This document shows positions 46,001 to 53,784 of a DNA stretch of 64,000 nucleotides, in pieces. The notes beneath the pieces are model-generated. The model was given only the letters and a program-made list of their open reading frames with translations, was not told where the DNA came from and searched no databases. Both the position numbers and the translations under genes were made by a program. Location of the stretch: NCBI GenBank assembly GCA_965205735.1, contig OZ242179.1, positions 3,410,001-3,474,000 on the forward strand, written 5' to 3'. Origin of the DNA: VXNE01 sp965205735. GTDB taxonomy: Bacteria > Pseudomonadota > Gammaproteobacteria > Pseudomonadales > Azotimanducaceae. How positions within the stretch are numbered: the stretch's first letter is position 1; each line of letters opens with the position of its first letter.

Positions 46001-46474
46001 CATCACCGGGTAGCCGAGTTGCCGTGCCAGCCTGAAGGCGGCTTTCGGCGTCGCCAACGGTTCTTCGCTGCCGGAAATCACCGGGATTCCCGCCGTGCGC
46101 GCCAGCTCGCGGGCGCGAACCTTGTCGCCGAAGAGCGCCAATACTTCCGGGGACGGGCCGATGAACTGCAGGCCGGCATCCGCGCACAGTTGCGCCAAGT
46201 GTGCGTTTTCCGACAAGAACCCATAGCCCGGGTGAACACAGTCGCATCCGCTCTCGACAGCGGTATCGACCAGGGATTGGGCATCGAGGTAGGCACTTAA
46301 CGGGTCGCCGTCATCGTGGCCGATGCGGCGCGCTTCGGTGGTGAACCGAGTGTGCAGCGAAAGCGAATCGGCTGGCGCATAGACGCCGACGGATTCCATG
46401 CCCAAGGCCGATGCGGCCTTGGCGATGCGAATGGCAATCTCGCCCCGATTAGCTATCAGAACGCGCTTGTGCAA
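43073..46474 (-). CDS. Single-chain acyl-CoA carboxylase (biotin carboxylase + BCCP + carboxyltransferase)
   Basis: The 1133-residue protein joins all three biotin-carboxylase functions. The biotin carboxylase domain spans about residues 1-450 (LIANRGEIAIRIAKAASALG, LKACAGGGGRGMRAVETADD, EYYFIECNPRIQVEHTVTEQ). The biotinyl domain has the biotin lysine in VVSAMKMETVIAAP near residue 530. The carboxyltransferase domain follows (RERISLLLDTDSFREVG, ADDFTSRGGHADGAIGAKSR, GHPLGVIASDSQHPNGGALT). The start is TTG 46474, eight bases after GGGAGG; an upstream TTG at 46585 adds unrelated residues. Most bacteria use separate subunits; single-chain forms are known as long-chain acyl-CoA carboxylases. Substrate is unknown. 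Neighbouring acyl-CoA dehydrogenases suggest a catabolic role. Confidence 0.9.
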   Translation of the reverse strand: MHKRVLIANRGEIAIRIAKAASALGMESVGVYAPADSLSLHTRFTTEARRIGHDDGDPLSAYLDAQSLVDTAVESGCDCVHPGYGFLSENAHLAQLCADAGLQFIGPSPEVLALFGDKVRARELARTAGIPVISGSEEPLATPKAAFRLARQLGYPVMLKACAGGGGRGMRAVETADDVEAAFESCQREAQVAFGDGRLFMERLLQRPRHIEVQVLADDGGKVVHLHERDCSVQRRNQKVIEVAPAAALADETRNKLLADAVGLARVAHYVNAGTVEFLVVPETGEYYFIECNPRIQVEHTVTEQVTGIDLVEAQFRIAAGASLHELGIGDQKAVGAPRGFAVQARVVARGGGAISAYKEPSGPGVRVDACGYAGYAPPPQFDPLLAKVIGASNSTASFESAVDRTLRALEEFHIAGLPTNLAELRGILSHPEVRGGDARTCLLTESPPIAPPDPSASDAIGLLDRQAALHGGMAAIVGTGANRPGLAAADGQRAVECPITGTVVECRATPGTHVAQGDTLLVVSAMKMETVIAAPCAGIVAASESLSPGASVTAGQVVALVSPTSTETVEHLRADTADGTWAPLLNDIRAMQDLAHKRLAPGSTDPGVVRQRSRGKLTCRERISLLLDTDSFREVGSIAGFASYDDAGQVVDFTPANHVGGWGKIDTRSVLVCADDFTSRGGHADGAIGAKSRHLDQLALEMRVPSVRLLDGSSGGGSVAAMVPAQKKEGESTAKESTGAIKAGRPRVAGGGGSYLPGHLGSTMYTEQLSTVPVVNMLLGSVVGIGAAKAVLGHFSVMVRDIAQLFVAGPPVVIHAMGYDISKEELGGWHIHCRNGSVDNLAETEKEAAAMARRFLSYLPSSVYEAPPVCSPNPDDPPERREEELFALIPKARTTTFDIRKAIQLMADADSFFEIGPLWGTDQVTGFVRFNGHPLGVIASDSQHPNGGALTADGCTKLTRHLDLCDLFHLPLLNLVDNPGFAVGLEHELAGTIRKGGEWMVAFSQVGVPIFTVVMRRSFGVAGNNYATPRSQPSVRVAWPAADVGGIPPEGGIEAAYKRQLAESDDPEALRAELMARIESARGPVGPLSRFQMEEMIDPRDTRKMICEWIETAYKLVSQPARLVPRTLQFRP

Positions 46475-46699
46475 GGTCTGGTCCTCCCTGGTAGTCCGGA
46501 TGGCTTGCTCTCGTGAACGCGCAACATTGCGTACGTTCTCCACTACGGCGCGGCCTTGCTCACGGCTGCGGCGGGGCGCCGGCAAGGTGCCGCCAATTCA
46601 AGGTCACAATGCAATTGCAGCCAGCGCAGTGCAAGTGCAATCATCGGCTGACAAACCGTGCGCCATGCCTGGCGTAAAAATCCGTCTTCGAGACCGTGC

Positions 46700-47569
46700 A
46701 TGAGCAATCTCTCCGATTCGCTGGCCAATAACGACTTCACGCTCACGGCAGAGTTGAACCCGCCCAAGGGCACCGACCTGCGCGACGTCCTGGATGCGGG
46801 CGAAGCGCTACGACACCTGGTCACCGCTTTCAATCTGACCGATTCGGCCGCGTCGAGAATGGCGATGGCGCCGATCGCGGTCGCGCACCTGCTAGGTGAC
46901 CGGGGCATCGAATCTACTTTGCAGATCGCCGGTCGGGACCGGAACCGGTTGGCCATCCAGGCGGACATGCTGGCCGCCCATGCGCTCGGCGTAGCCAATA
47001 TCGTCTGCATGACTGGCGACCCGCCTTCCGCCGGAGATCATCCCGAGGCCAGGCCCGTTTTCGATCTCGGCGCGGAAGACATTCTGAAGGCGGCCAGTAG
47101 TCTGGCGTCAGGGCGCGATCTCGCGGGAAACAGCCTCAAGGACGGTCCAGACTTTTACCGGGGCGCAGTCGTTAATGTGGCCGTGCCGGACCTGGGCAGG
47201 GAAATCGCTCGCATGGAGAAGAAGATCGAGTCGGGCGCACAGTTCTTTCAGACCAATGCGGTGTACGACCCATCGGGTTTCGAGGCGTTCATGAAGCGAG
47301 TTGAGAATTTCAACGTCCCCATCCTGGCGGGAATCATCATGCTGAAGTCGGCCAGACAGGCACGCTACATGACCGAGAGGATTCCAGGCGTCGTCGTTCC
47401 CGACCACTTGACCGAGGAACTTGAAAACTCCGATAACCTGGCCGAAACCAGCATCGGCATCACGGGCGGGATCGTGAGGAATGTCGCGCCGATGTGCCAG
47501 GGCGTACACATCATGGCCATCGGCTGGGAGCACCGAATCCCGGCTGTCATGGAAGCCGCGGGGATGTGA
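46700..47569 (+). CDS. Methylenetetrahydrofolate reductase-like protein
   Basis: The 289-residue protein resembles MetF: FTLTAELNPPKGTDLRDVLD (the catalytic Glu position of the family), FNLTDSAASRMAMAPIAVAH, STLQIAGRDRNRLAIQADML, ANIVCMTGDPPSAGDHPEA, and EKKIESGAQFFQTNAVYDPS. MetF reduces methylene-THF to methyl-THF with a flavin. The sequence is shorter and more diverged than classic MetF, closer to forms found with C1 or methyl-transfer pathways. It is divergent from the acyl-CoA carboxylase gene, with 225 non-coding bases between them. Confidence 0.85.
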   Translation: MSNLSDSLANNDFTLTAELNPPKGTDLRDVLDAGEALRHLVTAFNLTDSAASRMAMAPIAVAHLLGDRGIESTLQIAGRDRNRLAIQADMLAAHALGVANIVCMTGDPPSAGDHPEARPVFDLGAEDILKAASSLASGRDLAGNSLKDGPDFYRGAVVNVAVPDLGREIARMEKKIESGAQFFQTNAVYDPSGFEAFMKRVENFNVPILAGIIMLKSARQARYMTERIPGVVVPDHLTEELENSDNLAETSIGITGGIVRNVAPMCQGVHIMAIGWEHRIPAVMEAAGM

Positions 47570-47573
47570 TCGG

Positions 47574-48245
47574 CTATTCGTCTTGTTGGGCTTTTGCCTC
47601 GTCTGCGGCGCTGCGCTGCCTTCTCGCCATGTCCACCAGGAAGTCGACCACCTCCAGCATCTTCGACCCGGCGACATCACCACTAATTTCGACGCGATAG
47701 GTGCCGTCAACGATCATCGTGGGCACACTGGCTATGCGGTACATTCGCGCCTGCGCCCTCGCCTGCTGCACACGGCTGTATACGCTGAACGAGTCGAAGA
47801 CGCTGAGAAACCGCTGTGCATCGACTCCGCCGACTTCACGAAAGAACTTGGCGAGGAGCGCGGGCTGGCGCAGATCGATGCCGTGCAGGTGAAGGGACTC
47901 GAAGAGTGGATAGTGAACCGTATCGGTTACGCGCAGGGCCTCGGCGCTGAAATAGACCTTTGCCAGGAGTTCCCAGGTGGGATTGAAAACTGCCGGTACG
48001 CGCCGGAAGTCGACATCTTCCGCTTGTGTTGTCTGCCATGCTTGGAGCAGGGGTTCGAAACTGAAGCAATGGACACACGCGTAGGAAAAAACCTCCACGA
48101 CCTCTATGCCGTCGGGGTTCCGGGTTTCTACCGGAATGGGCAGCAGTTCGTAGTGCGTACCGGCCTCGAACGTTTCGCCCGCTGCCGGCAGGCCCAGGAA
48201 AACGGCAAGGATCAGAGCGGTCAAAGTTCTCGCGCGAGCCCTCAT
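47574..48245 (-). CDS. dsbA: Thiol:disulfide interchange protein DsbA
   Basis: The 223-residue periplasmic oxidase introduces disulfides into exported proteins. Start is ATG 48245 with a signal peptide (MRARARTLTALILAVFLGLP). The active site is EVFSYACVHCFSFEP (CVHC). The cis-Pro loop is SVPTMIVDGTYRV. Upstream in-frame starts would extend into the gap with cytochrome c4 and give no signal peptide. The dsbA-cytochrome c4 order next to engB-polA is conserved in pseudomonads and relatives. Confidence 0.93.
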   Translation of the reverse strand: MRARARTLTALILAVFLGLPAAGETFEAGTHYELLPIPVETRNPDGIEVVEVFSYACVHCFSFEPLLQAWQTTQAEDVDFRRVPAVFNPTWELLAKVYFSAEALRVTDTVHYPLFESLHLHGIDLRQPALLAKFFREVGGVDAQRFLSVFDSFSVYSRVQQARAQARMYRIASVPTMIVDGTYRVEISGDVAGSKMLEVVDFLVDMARRQRSAADEAKAQQDE

Positions 48246-48387
48246 GCCGGCTTCACGACGGCGTTCCGCCCGCGTCGTTGCCCGGAGAAGCCCTTGTCGG
48301 GCGACACGCTTGAGGAAGGCCATCTTTCGCAATGTCTCCATGCCCCACGAAGCGGCGTAGCCAAAGGCGCGGGGGCGTCGACCCGCG

Positions 48388-48996
48388 TCAATACAGGCCC
48401 TGAATATAGTTCGCAACGGCCTTGATCTCCGTATCCGTCAATCTGGACGCCACGCCGCGCATCATGCCGCCATAGTCGGCGTCGGTCTGGCGCACCCCTT
48501 CCCGATACGCGACGAGTTGTGCAACGACATACTCGAAACGCTGTCCGGACAGGACCGGGAACCCGGCCGGTGCATTGCCCGCTCCCGTTGGGGAGTGGCA
48601 GGCGGAGCAAGCGGCCACCCCTTTGGACATGATGCCGCCGCGATAGATCCGCATTCCTGCTTCGAGATTCTCGGACTTGGACCGACCGACCTTGGCGGGC
48701 ATGGCGGCGTAGTGGTCAGCAAGACTCCGGAGTTCTTCTTCCGACTTGCCGTCCAGTTGACCGGCCATCAACGGCGCCGGACGCGCGCCGGACTGGATCA
48801 TCTGCATTTGGGTGAAGAGATAACGGGCATTTTGCCCGGCCAGATTCGGGTAGTCCGCGACGATACCGGACGCGCCGTCCTGTCCGTGGCACGACGCGCA
48901 CACCTGGATCGTCGTTTCAAACGCCATCGGTTCAGCGGCGTTCGCAGTTGTGGCCAGCAGGGCGACGACAAACATCGCCCACTTGGAAAAACGCAT
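48388..48996 (-). CDS. Cytochrome c4 (diheme)
   Basis: The 202-residue periplasmic electron carrier has a signal peptide (MRFSKWAMFVVALLATTANA) and two heme-binding motifs, CASCH (IQVCASCHGQDG) and CSACH (AACSACHSPTGAGN). Each is followed by its axial-Met region (ARPAPLMAG; GGMMRGVASRLTDTEIKAVA). This two-domain layout is that of cytochrome c4, which passes electrons to terminal oxidases such as cbb3. It is divergent from engB with 79 bases between the starts. Confidence 0.94.
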   Translation of the reverse strand: MRFSKWAMFVVALLATTANAAEPMAFETTIQVCASCHGQDGASGIVADYPNLAGQNARYLFTQMQMIQSGARPAPLMAGQLDGKSEEELRSLADHYAAMPAKVGRSKSENLEAGMRIYRGGIMSKGVAACSACHSPTGAGNAPAGFPVLSGQRFEYVVAQLVAYREGVRQTDADYGGMMRGVASRLTDTEIKAVANYIQGLY

Positions 48997-49075
48997 GTCG
49001 GTTGTTCCACGCCGGTCCCAGCGGTGATGGGACCGTGCACAATAGACTGTTCGGGGCGCGACGGATTATAAACCG

Positions 49076-49672
49076 ATGGTGACTTTCTCCGCACAGTTCC
49101 TCGCTGGCGCATCGCGGTTTGCCGAATGCCCGGCCGGTGGCAAGCCCGAAGTGGCATTTGTCGGCCGTTCGAACGCCGGCAAGTCGAGCACGCTCAATCG
49201 CTTGACCGGATCGAAGCGCCTGGCGCGCGTCAGCAAGACGCCGGGCAGAACCCGGATGCTCAACTTTTTCGACGTCGCGGGTGGCGGGCGATTCGTCGAC
49301 CTGCCGGGATACGGGTATGCGAACGCCAGCAAATCGGCGCGGGACCTGTGGGGCCGCGCCGTTGACGACTACCTGACGCAACGCGCCGACCTGGCCGCCA
49401 TCGTTCTCGTGATGGATGCGCGTCGTGCGCTGCAGCCGTTCGACCGCCAGATGCTGGACTGGGCGCGGTCGACCGGCACGCCGATGCTCGCCGTGCTGAA
49501 CAAGTGCGACAAGTTGAAGCAGGGGGCGCGCAACATCGCGCATCGCAACGTCGCCGCGCAAGTCGCGTCGATAGCCAATGTCGAGGTATTGACCTTCTCT
49601 GCAAGGACCGGTTTCGGCGCGGACGCCCTGGCAGAGTGGGTGGCAAGCTTTTTACGCCGCGCCGAGGACTGA
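49076..49672 (+). CDS. engB: Ribosome biogenesis GTP-binding protein EngB (YsxC/YihA)
   Basis: The 198-residue TRAFAC GTPase has all G motifs: GRSNAGKSS (G1), KTPGRT (G2), DLPGYGYA (G3), NKCDKL (G4) and FSARTGFG (G5). EngB assists assembly of the large ribosomal subunit and is usually essential. It is divergent from cytochrome c4 and convergent with polA (stops 17 bases apart), the standard gammaproteobacterial neighbourhood. Confidence 0.96.
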   Translation: MVTFSAQFLAGASRFAECPAGGKPEVAFVGRSNAGKSSTLNRLTGSKRLARVSKTPGRTRMLNFFDVAGGGRFVDLPGYGYANASKSARDLWGRAVDDYLTQRADLAAIVLVMDARRALQPFDRQMLDWARSTGTPMLAVLNKCDKLKQGARNIAHRNVAAQVASIANVEVLTFSARTGFGADALAEWVASFLRRAED

Positions 49673-49689
49673 CGCGGCGCCGCGCAACG

Positions 49690-52386
49690 TCAGTGCGCCT
49701 GGTCCCAGTTGTCGCCGACGCCGGCGTCCACGACGAGAACCACCGAGAGGTCAGCAGCCGCCGTCATGCGCTCGGTCACGCCCTGGACAACCGCTTCGAC
49801 ATCGCCTTCGGCCACCTCCAGCACCAGTTCGTCGTGCACTTGCATGATCATGCGGGCGTCGTATCCCGCCTGCGCCAGCCACGCGTCGACGCTGATCATG
49901 GCGCGTTTGATGATGTCCGCCGCGGTGCCCTGCATCGGCGCGTTGATGGCGGTGCGCTCGGCGGCCTGGCGTCTCGGCACCTGGCGCGCATTGATGTCGG
50001 GCAGGTAGAGCCGTCGGCCGAACACGGTCTCGACGAATCCCTGTTCCCGCGCCAGGGCGCGGATGCGCTCCATGTACTCGCGTACTCCGGGATAGCGAGC
50101 GAAATACAGATCGATGTATTCCTGCGCGAGCTTGCGCTCGACGCCGAGTTGGCGTGCCAGACCGAACGCCGACATGCCGTAGATCAGACCGAAGTTGATG
50201 GCCTTGGCGCTGCGACGCTGTCCGTCCGTGACATCGGCAAGCGGCGCGCCGAAGACTTCCGCGGCGGTGGCGCGGTGGATATCGAGCTTGTCCTCGAACG
50301 CGTTGAGCAGACCCGCGTCCCGCGACAGGTGCGCCATGATGCGCAGTTCGATCTGGGAATAGTCGGCGGCGATCAGCTTGCTAGCCGGAGGCGCGACAAA
50401 CGCCGTGCGGATGCGTCGTCCGTCGTCGGTGCGGATCGGGATGTTCTGCAGATTGGGATCCTGCGAGGACAGGCGACCGGTGGCGGCCACGGCCTGTTCA
50501 TAGGAGGTATGGATGCGTCCGTCGCGTTGACTGATTTGCTTCGGTAGCGTGTCGGTGTAGGTGGACTTCAGCTTCGACACCTGGCGGTAGTCGAGAATGA
50601 TCTGCGGCAAGCCGTCGTAGTGGGCGAGTTCCGCCAGCACGTGCTCGGCGGTGGAGCGCTGGCCTGTCTGTGTCTTGCTGGTGCCCGGCGTACGAAGGTA
50701 TTGATGCAAACCGAGCTTGTCGTAAAGGATTTCCCGCAACTGCTTCGGCGAACCAAGGTTGAACCGCTGTCCCGCCTTCTCAAAGGCCTGTTCGGCCAGT
50801 GTGTGCATGCGCCTTGTGAGTTCGCGGCTCTGATCCGCGAGCAGGCCCGCATCCACCAGCGTGCCGGTCTGTTCGATCCGGGACAGAACGGAAAGCAGCG
50901 GTAATTCGATTTCCTCGTAGACGGACTTGAGCGAGGCCACCGAAGAGAGCTTTGGCCACAGCGCGCCGTGCAGCCGCAGCGCCGCATCGGCGGCGCCGGC
51001 GGCATAGGCGGTCGCTTGCGGCGGCGGTACCACAGTGAAGTCGAGTTGTTTCGCGCCTCTGCCGGCGACATCCTCGTAGCGCGTCGTGCGGAGACCGACC
51101 TGCTTTTCGACGAGATCGTCCAGGTTGTGGCGGCGCGTACCGACGCTGTCCAGCACGTAGGATTCGAGCATCGTGTCATGCGCGATGCCACGAAGGTCCA
51201 TCCCGTAGCGCGCAAGGACGCGCTTGGCCCGCTTGAGATTGTGGCCGACCTTGACGATCCCGGAATCTTCCAGCAGCGGTTTGAGGCGATCGGTCGCTTC
51301 CGCCAGCGACAGGTGATCCGGACCTGTGAGATCGAGGCCCAGGGGCACGTAGGCGGCCTCTCCGGGCGTAGCGGCGAATGCGACGCCGGCGATCTCGGCA
51401 TCGGCAAGGTTGCCCCGGCGGGTCACCGCGGCGAGGGAGCATGTCCCTGCCTCGCGAATCTGGCGGATGAGACGGTCGAGTGCCGCAAGATCGTTGACCG
51501 AGTCGTAGTCGCCTTCAACCAGGCCGTGGCCCAGGTTGCCGCCCAGCTCCTCGATCCAGGCCTTGAACTCGTATTTCTCGAACAGGGACCTGAGCGTTTC
51601 ATGGTCCGCAGGCTTCGGCGTCAGATCGCCGATGGCGACGGGCAACTCGACATCCAGGCGTATGGTCGCGAGGCGCCTTGATACGGGCAACGTTTCGATC
51701 GACGCGCGAAAACTTTCGCCCACCTTGCCGCCGACTTCGTCGGCCCGCTCGATCAGAACGTCCAGGCTGCCGTAGCCATTGAGCCATTTGGCGGCGGTCT
51801 TGGGCCCCACCTTCGGTACGCCGGGAATGTTGTCCACGCTGTCGCCCATCAGTGCCAGGTAGTCGACGATGTGTTCGGGATGGACGCCGTACTTCTCGAA
51901 CACGCCATCCCGGTCCATGGCGGTCTCGGTCATCGTATTGACGAGGGTGACGTAGGCGCCGACAAGCTGCGCCATGTCCTTGTCGGAAGTGGAAATGACA
52001 GTGCGGCGCCTCAAGGCCGTGGCTTGCGCCGCCAGGGTGCCGATCACATCGTCGGCTTCGACGTCCGGGACCACCAGCATGGGCATCCCCATGGCGTCGA
52101 TGATATCGTGGATGGGCCGCACCTGTTGCCGCAACTCATCCGGCATTGGCGGTCGATTGGCCTTGTACTCGGGGTAGATGTCGTTGCGGAACGACTTGCC
52201 GGCGGCGTCGAACACCACCGCGACGGGACTGCCCTCGAAGTCGTTGCAGAGCTTGCGCAACATGTTGACGACGCCGAATATCGCTCCCGTCGGGAGTCCG
52301 CTGGACGTCGATAGATTCGGCATCGCGTGGAAGGCGCGGAACAGGTACGAGGAACCGTCCACCAGCAGCAGCGGCGCGTCGGACAT
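49690..52386 (-). CDS. polA: DNA polymerase I with a degenerate 3'-5' exonuclease active site
   Basis: The 898-residue enzyme fills gaps and removes RNA primers. Start is ATG 52386 (MSDAPLLLVDGSSYLFRAFH); an ATG at 52434 is possible. The 5' nuclease domain (residues 1-~290) is intact (VVFDAAGKSFRNDIYPEYKA, VEADDVIGTLA, MGDSVDNIPGVPKVGPKTA). The polymerase domain is intact (SADYSQIELR-type IAADYSQIELRIMAHLSRD, RRSAKAINFGLIYGMSAFGL, MQVHDELVLEV). In the middle domain every catalytic carboxylate is replaced: the DTE motif region reads TCSLAAVTRRG, NLKYD is NLKRAK, and YAAEDADVT is YAAGAADAA. Proofreading should be absent. Confidence 0.95.
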   Translation of the reverse strand: MSDAPLLLVDGSSYLFRAFHAMPNLSTSSGLPTGAIFGVVNMLRKLCNDFEGSPVAVVFDAAGKSFRNDIYPEYKANRPPMPDELRQQVRPIHDIIDAMGMPMLVVPDVEADDVIGTLAAQATALRRRTVISTSDKDMAQLVGAYVTLVNTMTETAMDRDGVFEKYGVHPEHIVDYLALMGDSVDNIPGVPKVGPKTAAKWLNGYGSLDVLIERADEVGGKVGESFRASIETLPVSRRLATIRLDVELPVAIGDLTPKPADHETLRSLFEKYEFKAWIEELGGNLGHGLVEGDYDSVNDLAALDRLIRQIREAGTCSLAAVTRRGNLADAEIAGVAFAATPGEAAYVPLGLDLTGPDHLSLAEATDRLKPLLEDSGIVKVGHNLKRAKRVLARYGMDLRGIAHDTMLESYVLDSVGTRRHNLDDLVEKQVGLRTTRYEDVAGRGAKQLDFTVVPPPQATAYAAGAADAALRLHGALWPKLSSVASLKSVYEEIELPLLSVLSRIEQTGTLVDAGLLADQSRELTRRMHTLAEQAFEKAGQRFNLGSPKQLREILYDKLGLHQYLRTPGTSKTQTGQRSTAEHVLAELAHYDGLPQIILDYRQVSKLKSTYTDTLPKQISQRDGRIHTSYEQAVAATGRLSSQDPNLQNIPIRTDDGRRIRTAFVAPPASKLIAADYSQIELRIMAHLSRDAGLLNAFEDKLDIHRATAAEVFGAPLADVTDGQRRSAKAINFGLIYGMSAFGLARQLGVERKLAQEYIDLYFARYPGVREYMERIRALAREQGFVETVFGRRLYLPDINARQVPRRQAAERTAINAPMQGTAADIIKRAMISVDAWLAQAGYDARMIMQVHDELVLEVAEGDVEAVVQGVTERMTAAADLSVVLVVDAGVGDNWDQAH

Positions 52387-52504
52387 CACCCCTGCGGCGG
52401 TGGTGGCGCCTGCCGTATCTGCATCTTCGTGCATCGCCTTTTGCGGGTTCCTTCAGGGTTTCGGCATGCTACAGTTCTCGGGACTCGAAGCTATCACATT
52501 ACGC

Positions 52505-52792
52505 ATGCGCCGACGCCGTAGCATTCTGGTCGCCGTTGTTCTCGCATTCGCGACACTTGCGAACGCAGCCGACGAGGGAACGCGAGAACATCGCGGACCC
52601 GATGTCACGTTGATCGAGAGCGAAGAGCGCGTGGTGTACGAGTATCGACAGAACGGACTCCTGAGGATGATCAAGATCGTGCCCAAGCGGGGGAAACCCT
52701 ACTACCTCGTACCGCGCGATCCGGCCAGGGGACTCGGCACCATCGAAGAGGCGGATATGCTGGTGCCGCAGTGGGAAATCGTCAGGTTCTAG
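52505..52792 (+). CDS. DUF2782 family exported protein
   Basis: The 95-residue protein has a signal peptide (MRRRRSILVAVVLAFATLAN) and a short conserved domain: PDVTLIESEERVVYEYRQNG, LLRMIKIVPKRGKPYYLVPR. Genes of this family lie divergently upstream of polA in many gammaproteobacteria. Function is unknown; a periplasmic location is inferred. The start is ATG 52505 just after the polA start region. Confidence 0.82.
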   Translation: MRRRRSILVAVVLAFATLANAADEGTREHRGPDVTLIESEERVVYEYRQNGLLRMIKIVPKRGKPYYLVPRDPARGLGTIEEADMLVPQWEIVRF

Positions 52793-52798
52793 CCTGGC

Positions 52799-53368
52799 AT
52801 GCACGAGCGCGAGAACCGCAATCGCCACAGGAGCGGCGTACTCTGGTTGACCGGGCTCTCCGGGGCCGGCAAGTCTACGCTGGCGTTCGGACTGGGGGAG
52901 CGGCTGTTCAAGCGCGGCTACCAGGTATATGTGCTGGACGGCGACAACGTGCGTGCGGGGCTGAATTCGGACCTTGGCTTTTCGCACGCGGACCGCGTAG
53001 AAAACATCCGGCGTGTCGGCGAGACGGCGGCGCTGTTCGAGGACGCCGGCATGATTTGCATTTCGGCTTTCATATCCCCCTATCGATCTGATCGGGAGAC
53101 GGCGCGCAAAGCGGCGCGGCGGTTTCACGAGGTGTACGTCAAGGCCGATCTCGCCACCTGCGAACGGCGTGATCCCAAGGGTCTTTACCGCAGGGCGCGC
53201 GCGGGGGAAATCAAGAACTTCACCGGTATCGACGATGTCTATGAACCGCCGAAAAATCCGGCGTTGGTCATCGACACGGCCGCTACCACTGTCGAGGAAG
53301 CGCTAACCGCGCTGTTCGAGTACGTGACGGAACAGTTCCGCGATTTGAATCGCGATTCGACGGGGTAG
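52799..53368 (+). CDS. cysC: Adenylyl-sulfate (APS) kinase
   Basis: The 189-residue kinase phosphorylates APS to PAPS for sulfate assimilation or sulfation. The P-loop is LTGLSGAGKSTLA. Other motifs are LDGDNVRAGLNSDLGFSHAD and FISPYRSDRETAR, with the C-terminal FTGIDDVYEPPKNPALVID. The length is that of stand-alone CysC. The usual cysDN partners are not nearby. It begins six bases after the DUF2782 gene, and a terminator hairpin follows it. Confidence 0.94.
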   Translation: MHERENRNRHRSGVLWLTGLSGAGKSTLAFGLGERLFKRGYQVYVLDGDNVRAGLNSDLGFSHADRVENIRRVGETAALFEDAGMICISAFISPYRSDRETARKAARRFHEVYVKADLATCERRDPKGLYRRARAGEIKNFTGIDDVYEPPKNPALVIDTAATTVEEALTALFEYVTEQFRDLNRDSTG

Positions 53369-53386
53369 GGCGGCCGCAAGACACGG

Positions 53387-53411
53387 CGCCCGTCAAGGGC
53401 GACGGTTTTTT
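53387..53411 (+). terminator. Rho-independent terminator after cysC
   Basis: CGCCC-GTCAA-GGGCG forms a 5-bp GC hairpin followed after four bases by six T residues (53406-53411). It lies 18 bases downstream of the cysC stop and before rpoZ. Confidence 0.65.
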
Positions 53412-53493
53412 GTGGCGCCAACAAAGGGTTTCTTACATAGAGGCGCTTAGGTAGACTGGGTACTTCGCCGAAATCAAGGACATTGGTGCATCC

Positions 53494-53784
53494 ATGGCCC
53501 GAGTAACTGTTCAAGATTGCCTCGAACAAGTAGAAAACCGATTCGAACTGGTCATGGTCGCTAGCCGAAGGGCGCGGCAACTTCACAATCCCTTCATCGA
53601 TCCGCTGGTCGAGCCTGAAAACGACAAGCCTACCGTCATGGCGCTGCGGGAAATCGCCGAGGGGTTGATAAACGACGAAATGCTTGACGCATCGGACGCA
53701 TCCGCCCACGATGCGGAGGTTCAAATGACTGGAAATGCCGAGTCGCCTTTCTATACAGGAGATGATGCGCGCAACGACGTTTGA
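53494..53784 (+). CDS. rpoZ: RNA polymerase omega subunit
   Basis: The 96-residue protein begins MARVTVQDCLEQVENRFELV followed by MVASRRARQL, the omega signature, and has the conserved PTVMALREIAEGLI segment. Omega helps assemble RNA polymerase and forms part of a ppGpp site. It overlaps spoT by 20 bases, the conserved rpoZ-spoT operon. gmk, often upstream, is replaced here by cysC and its terminator. Confidence 0.95.
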   Translation: MARVTVQDCLEQVENRFELVMVASRRARQLHNPFIDPLVEPENDKPTVMALREIAEGLINDEMLDASDASAHDAEVQMTGNAESPFYTGDDARNDV

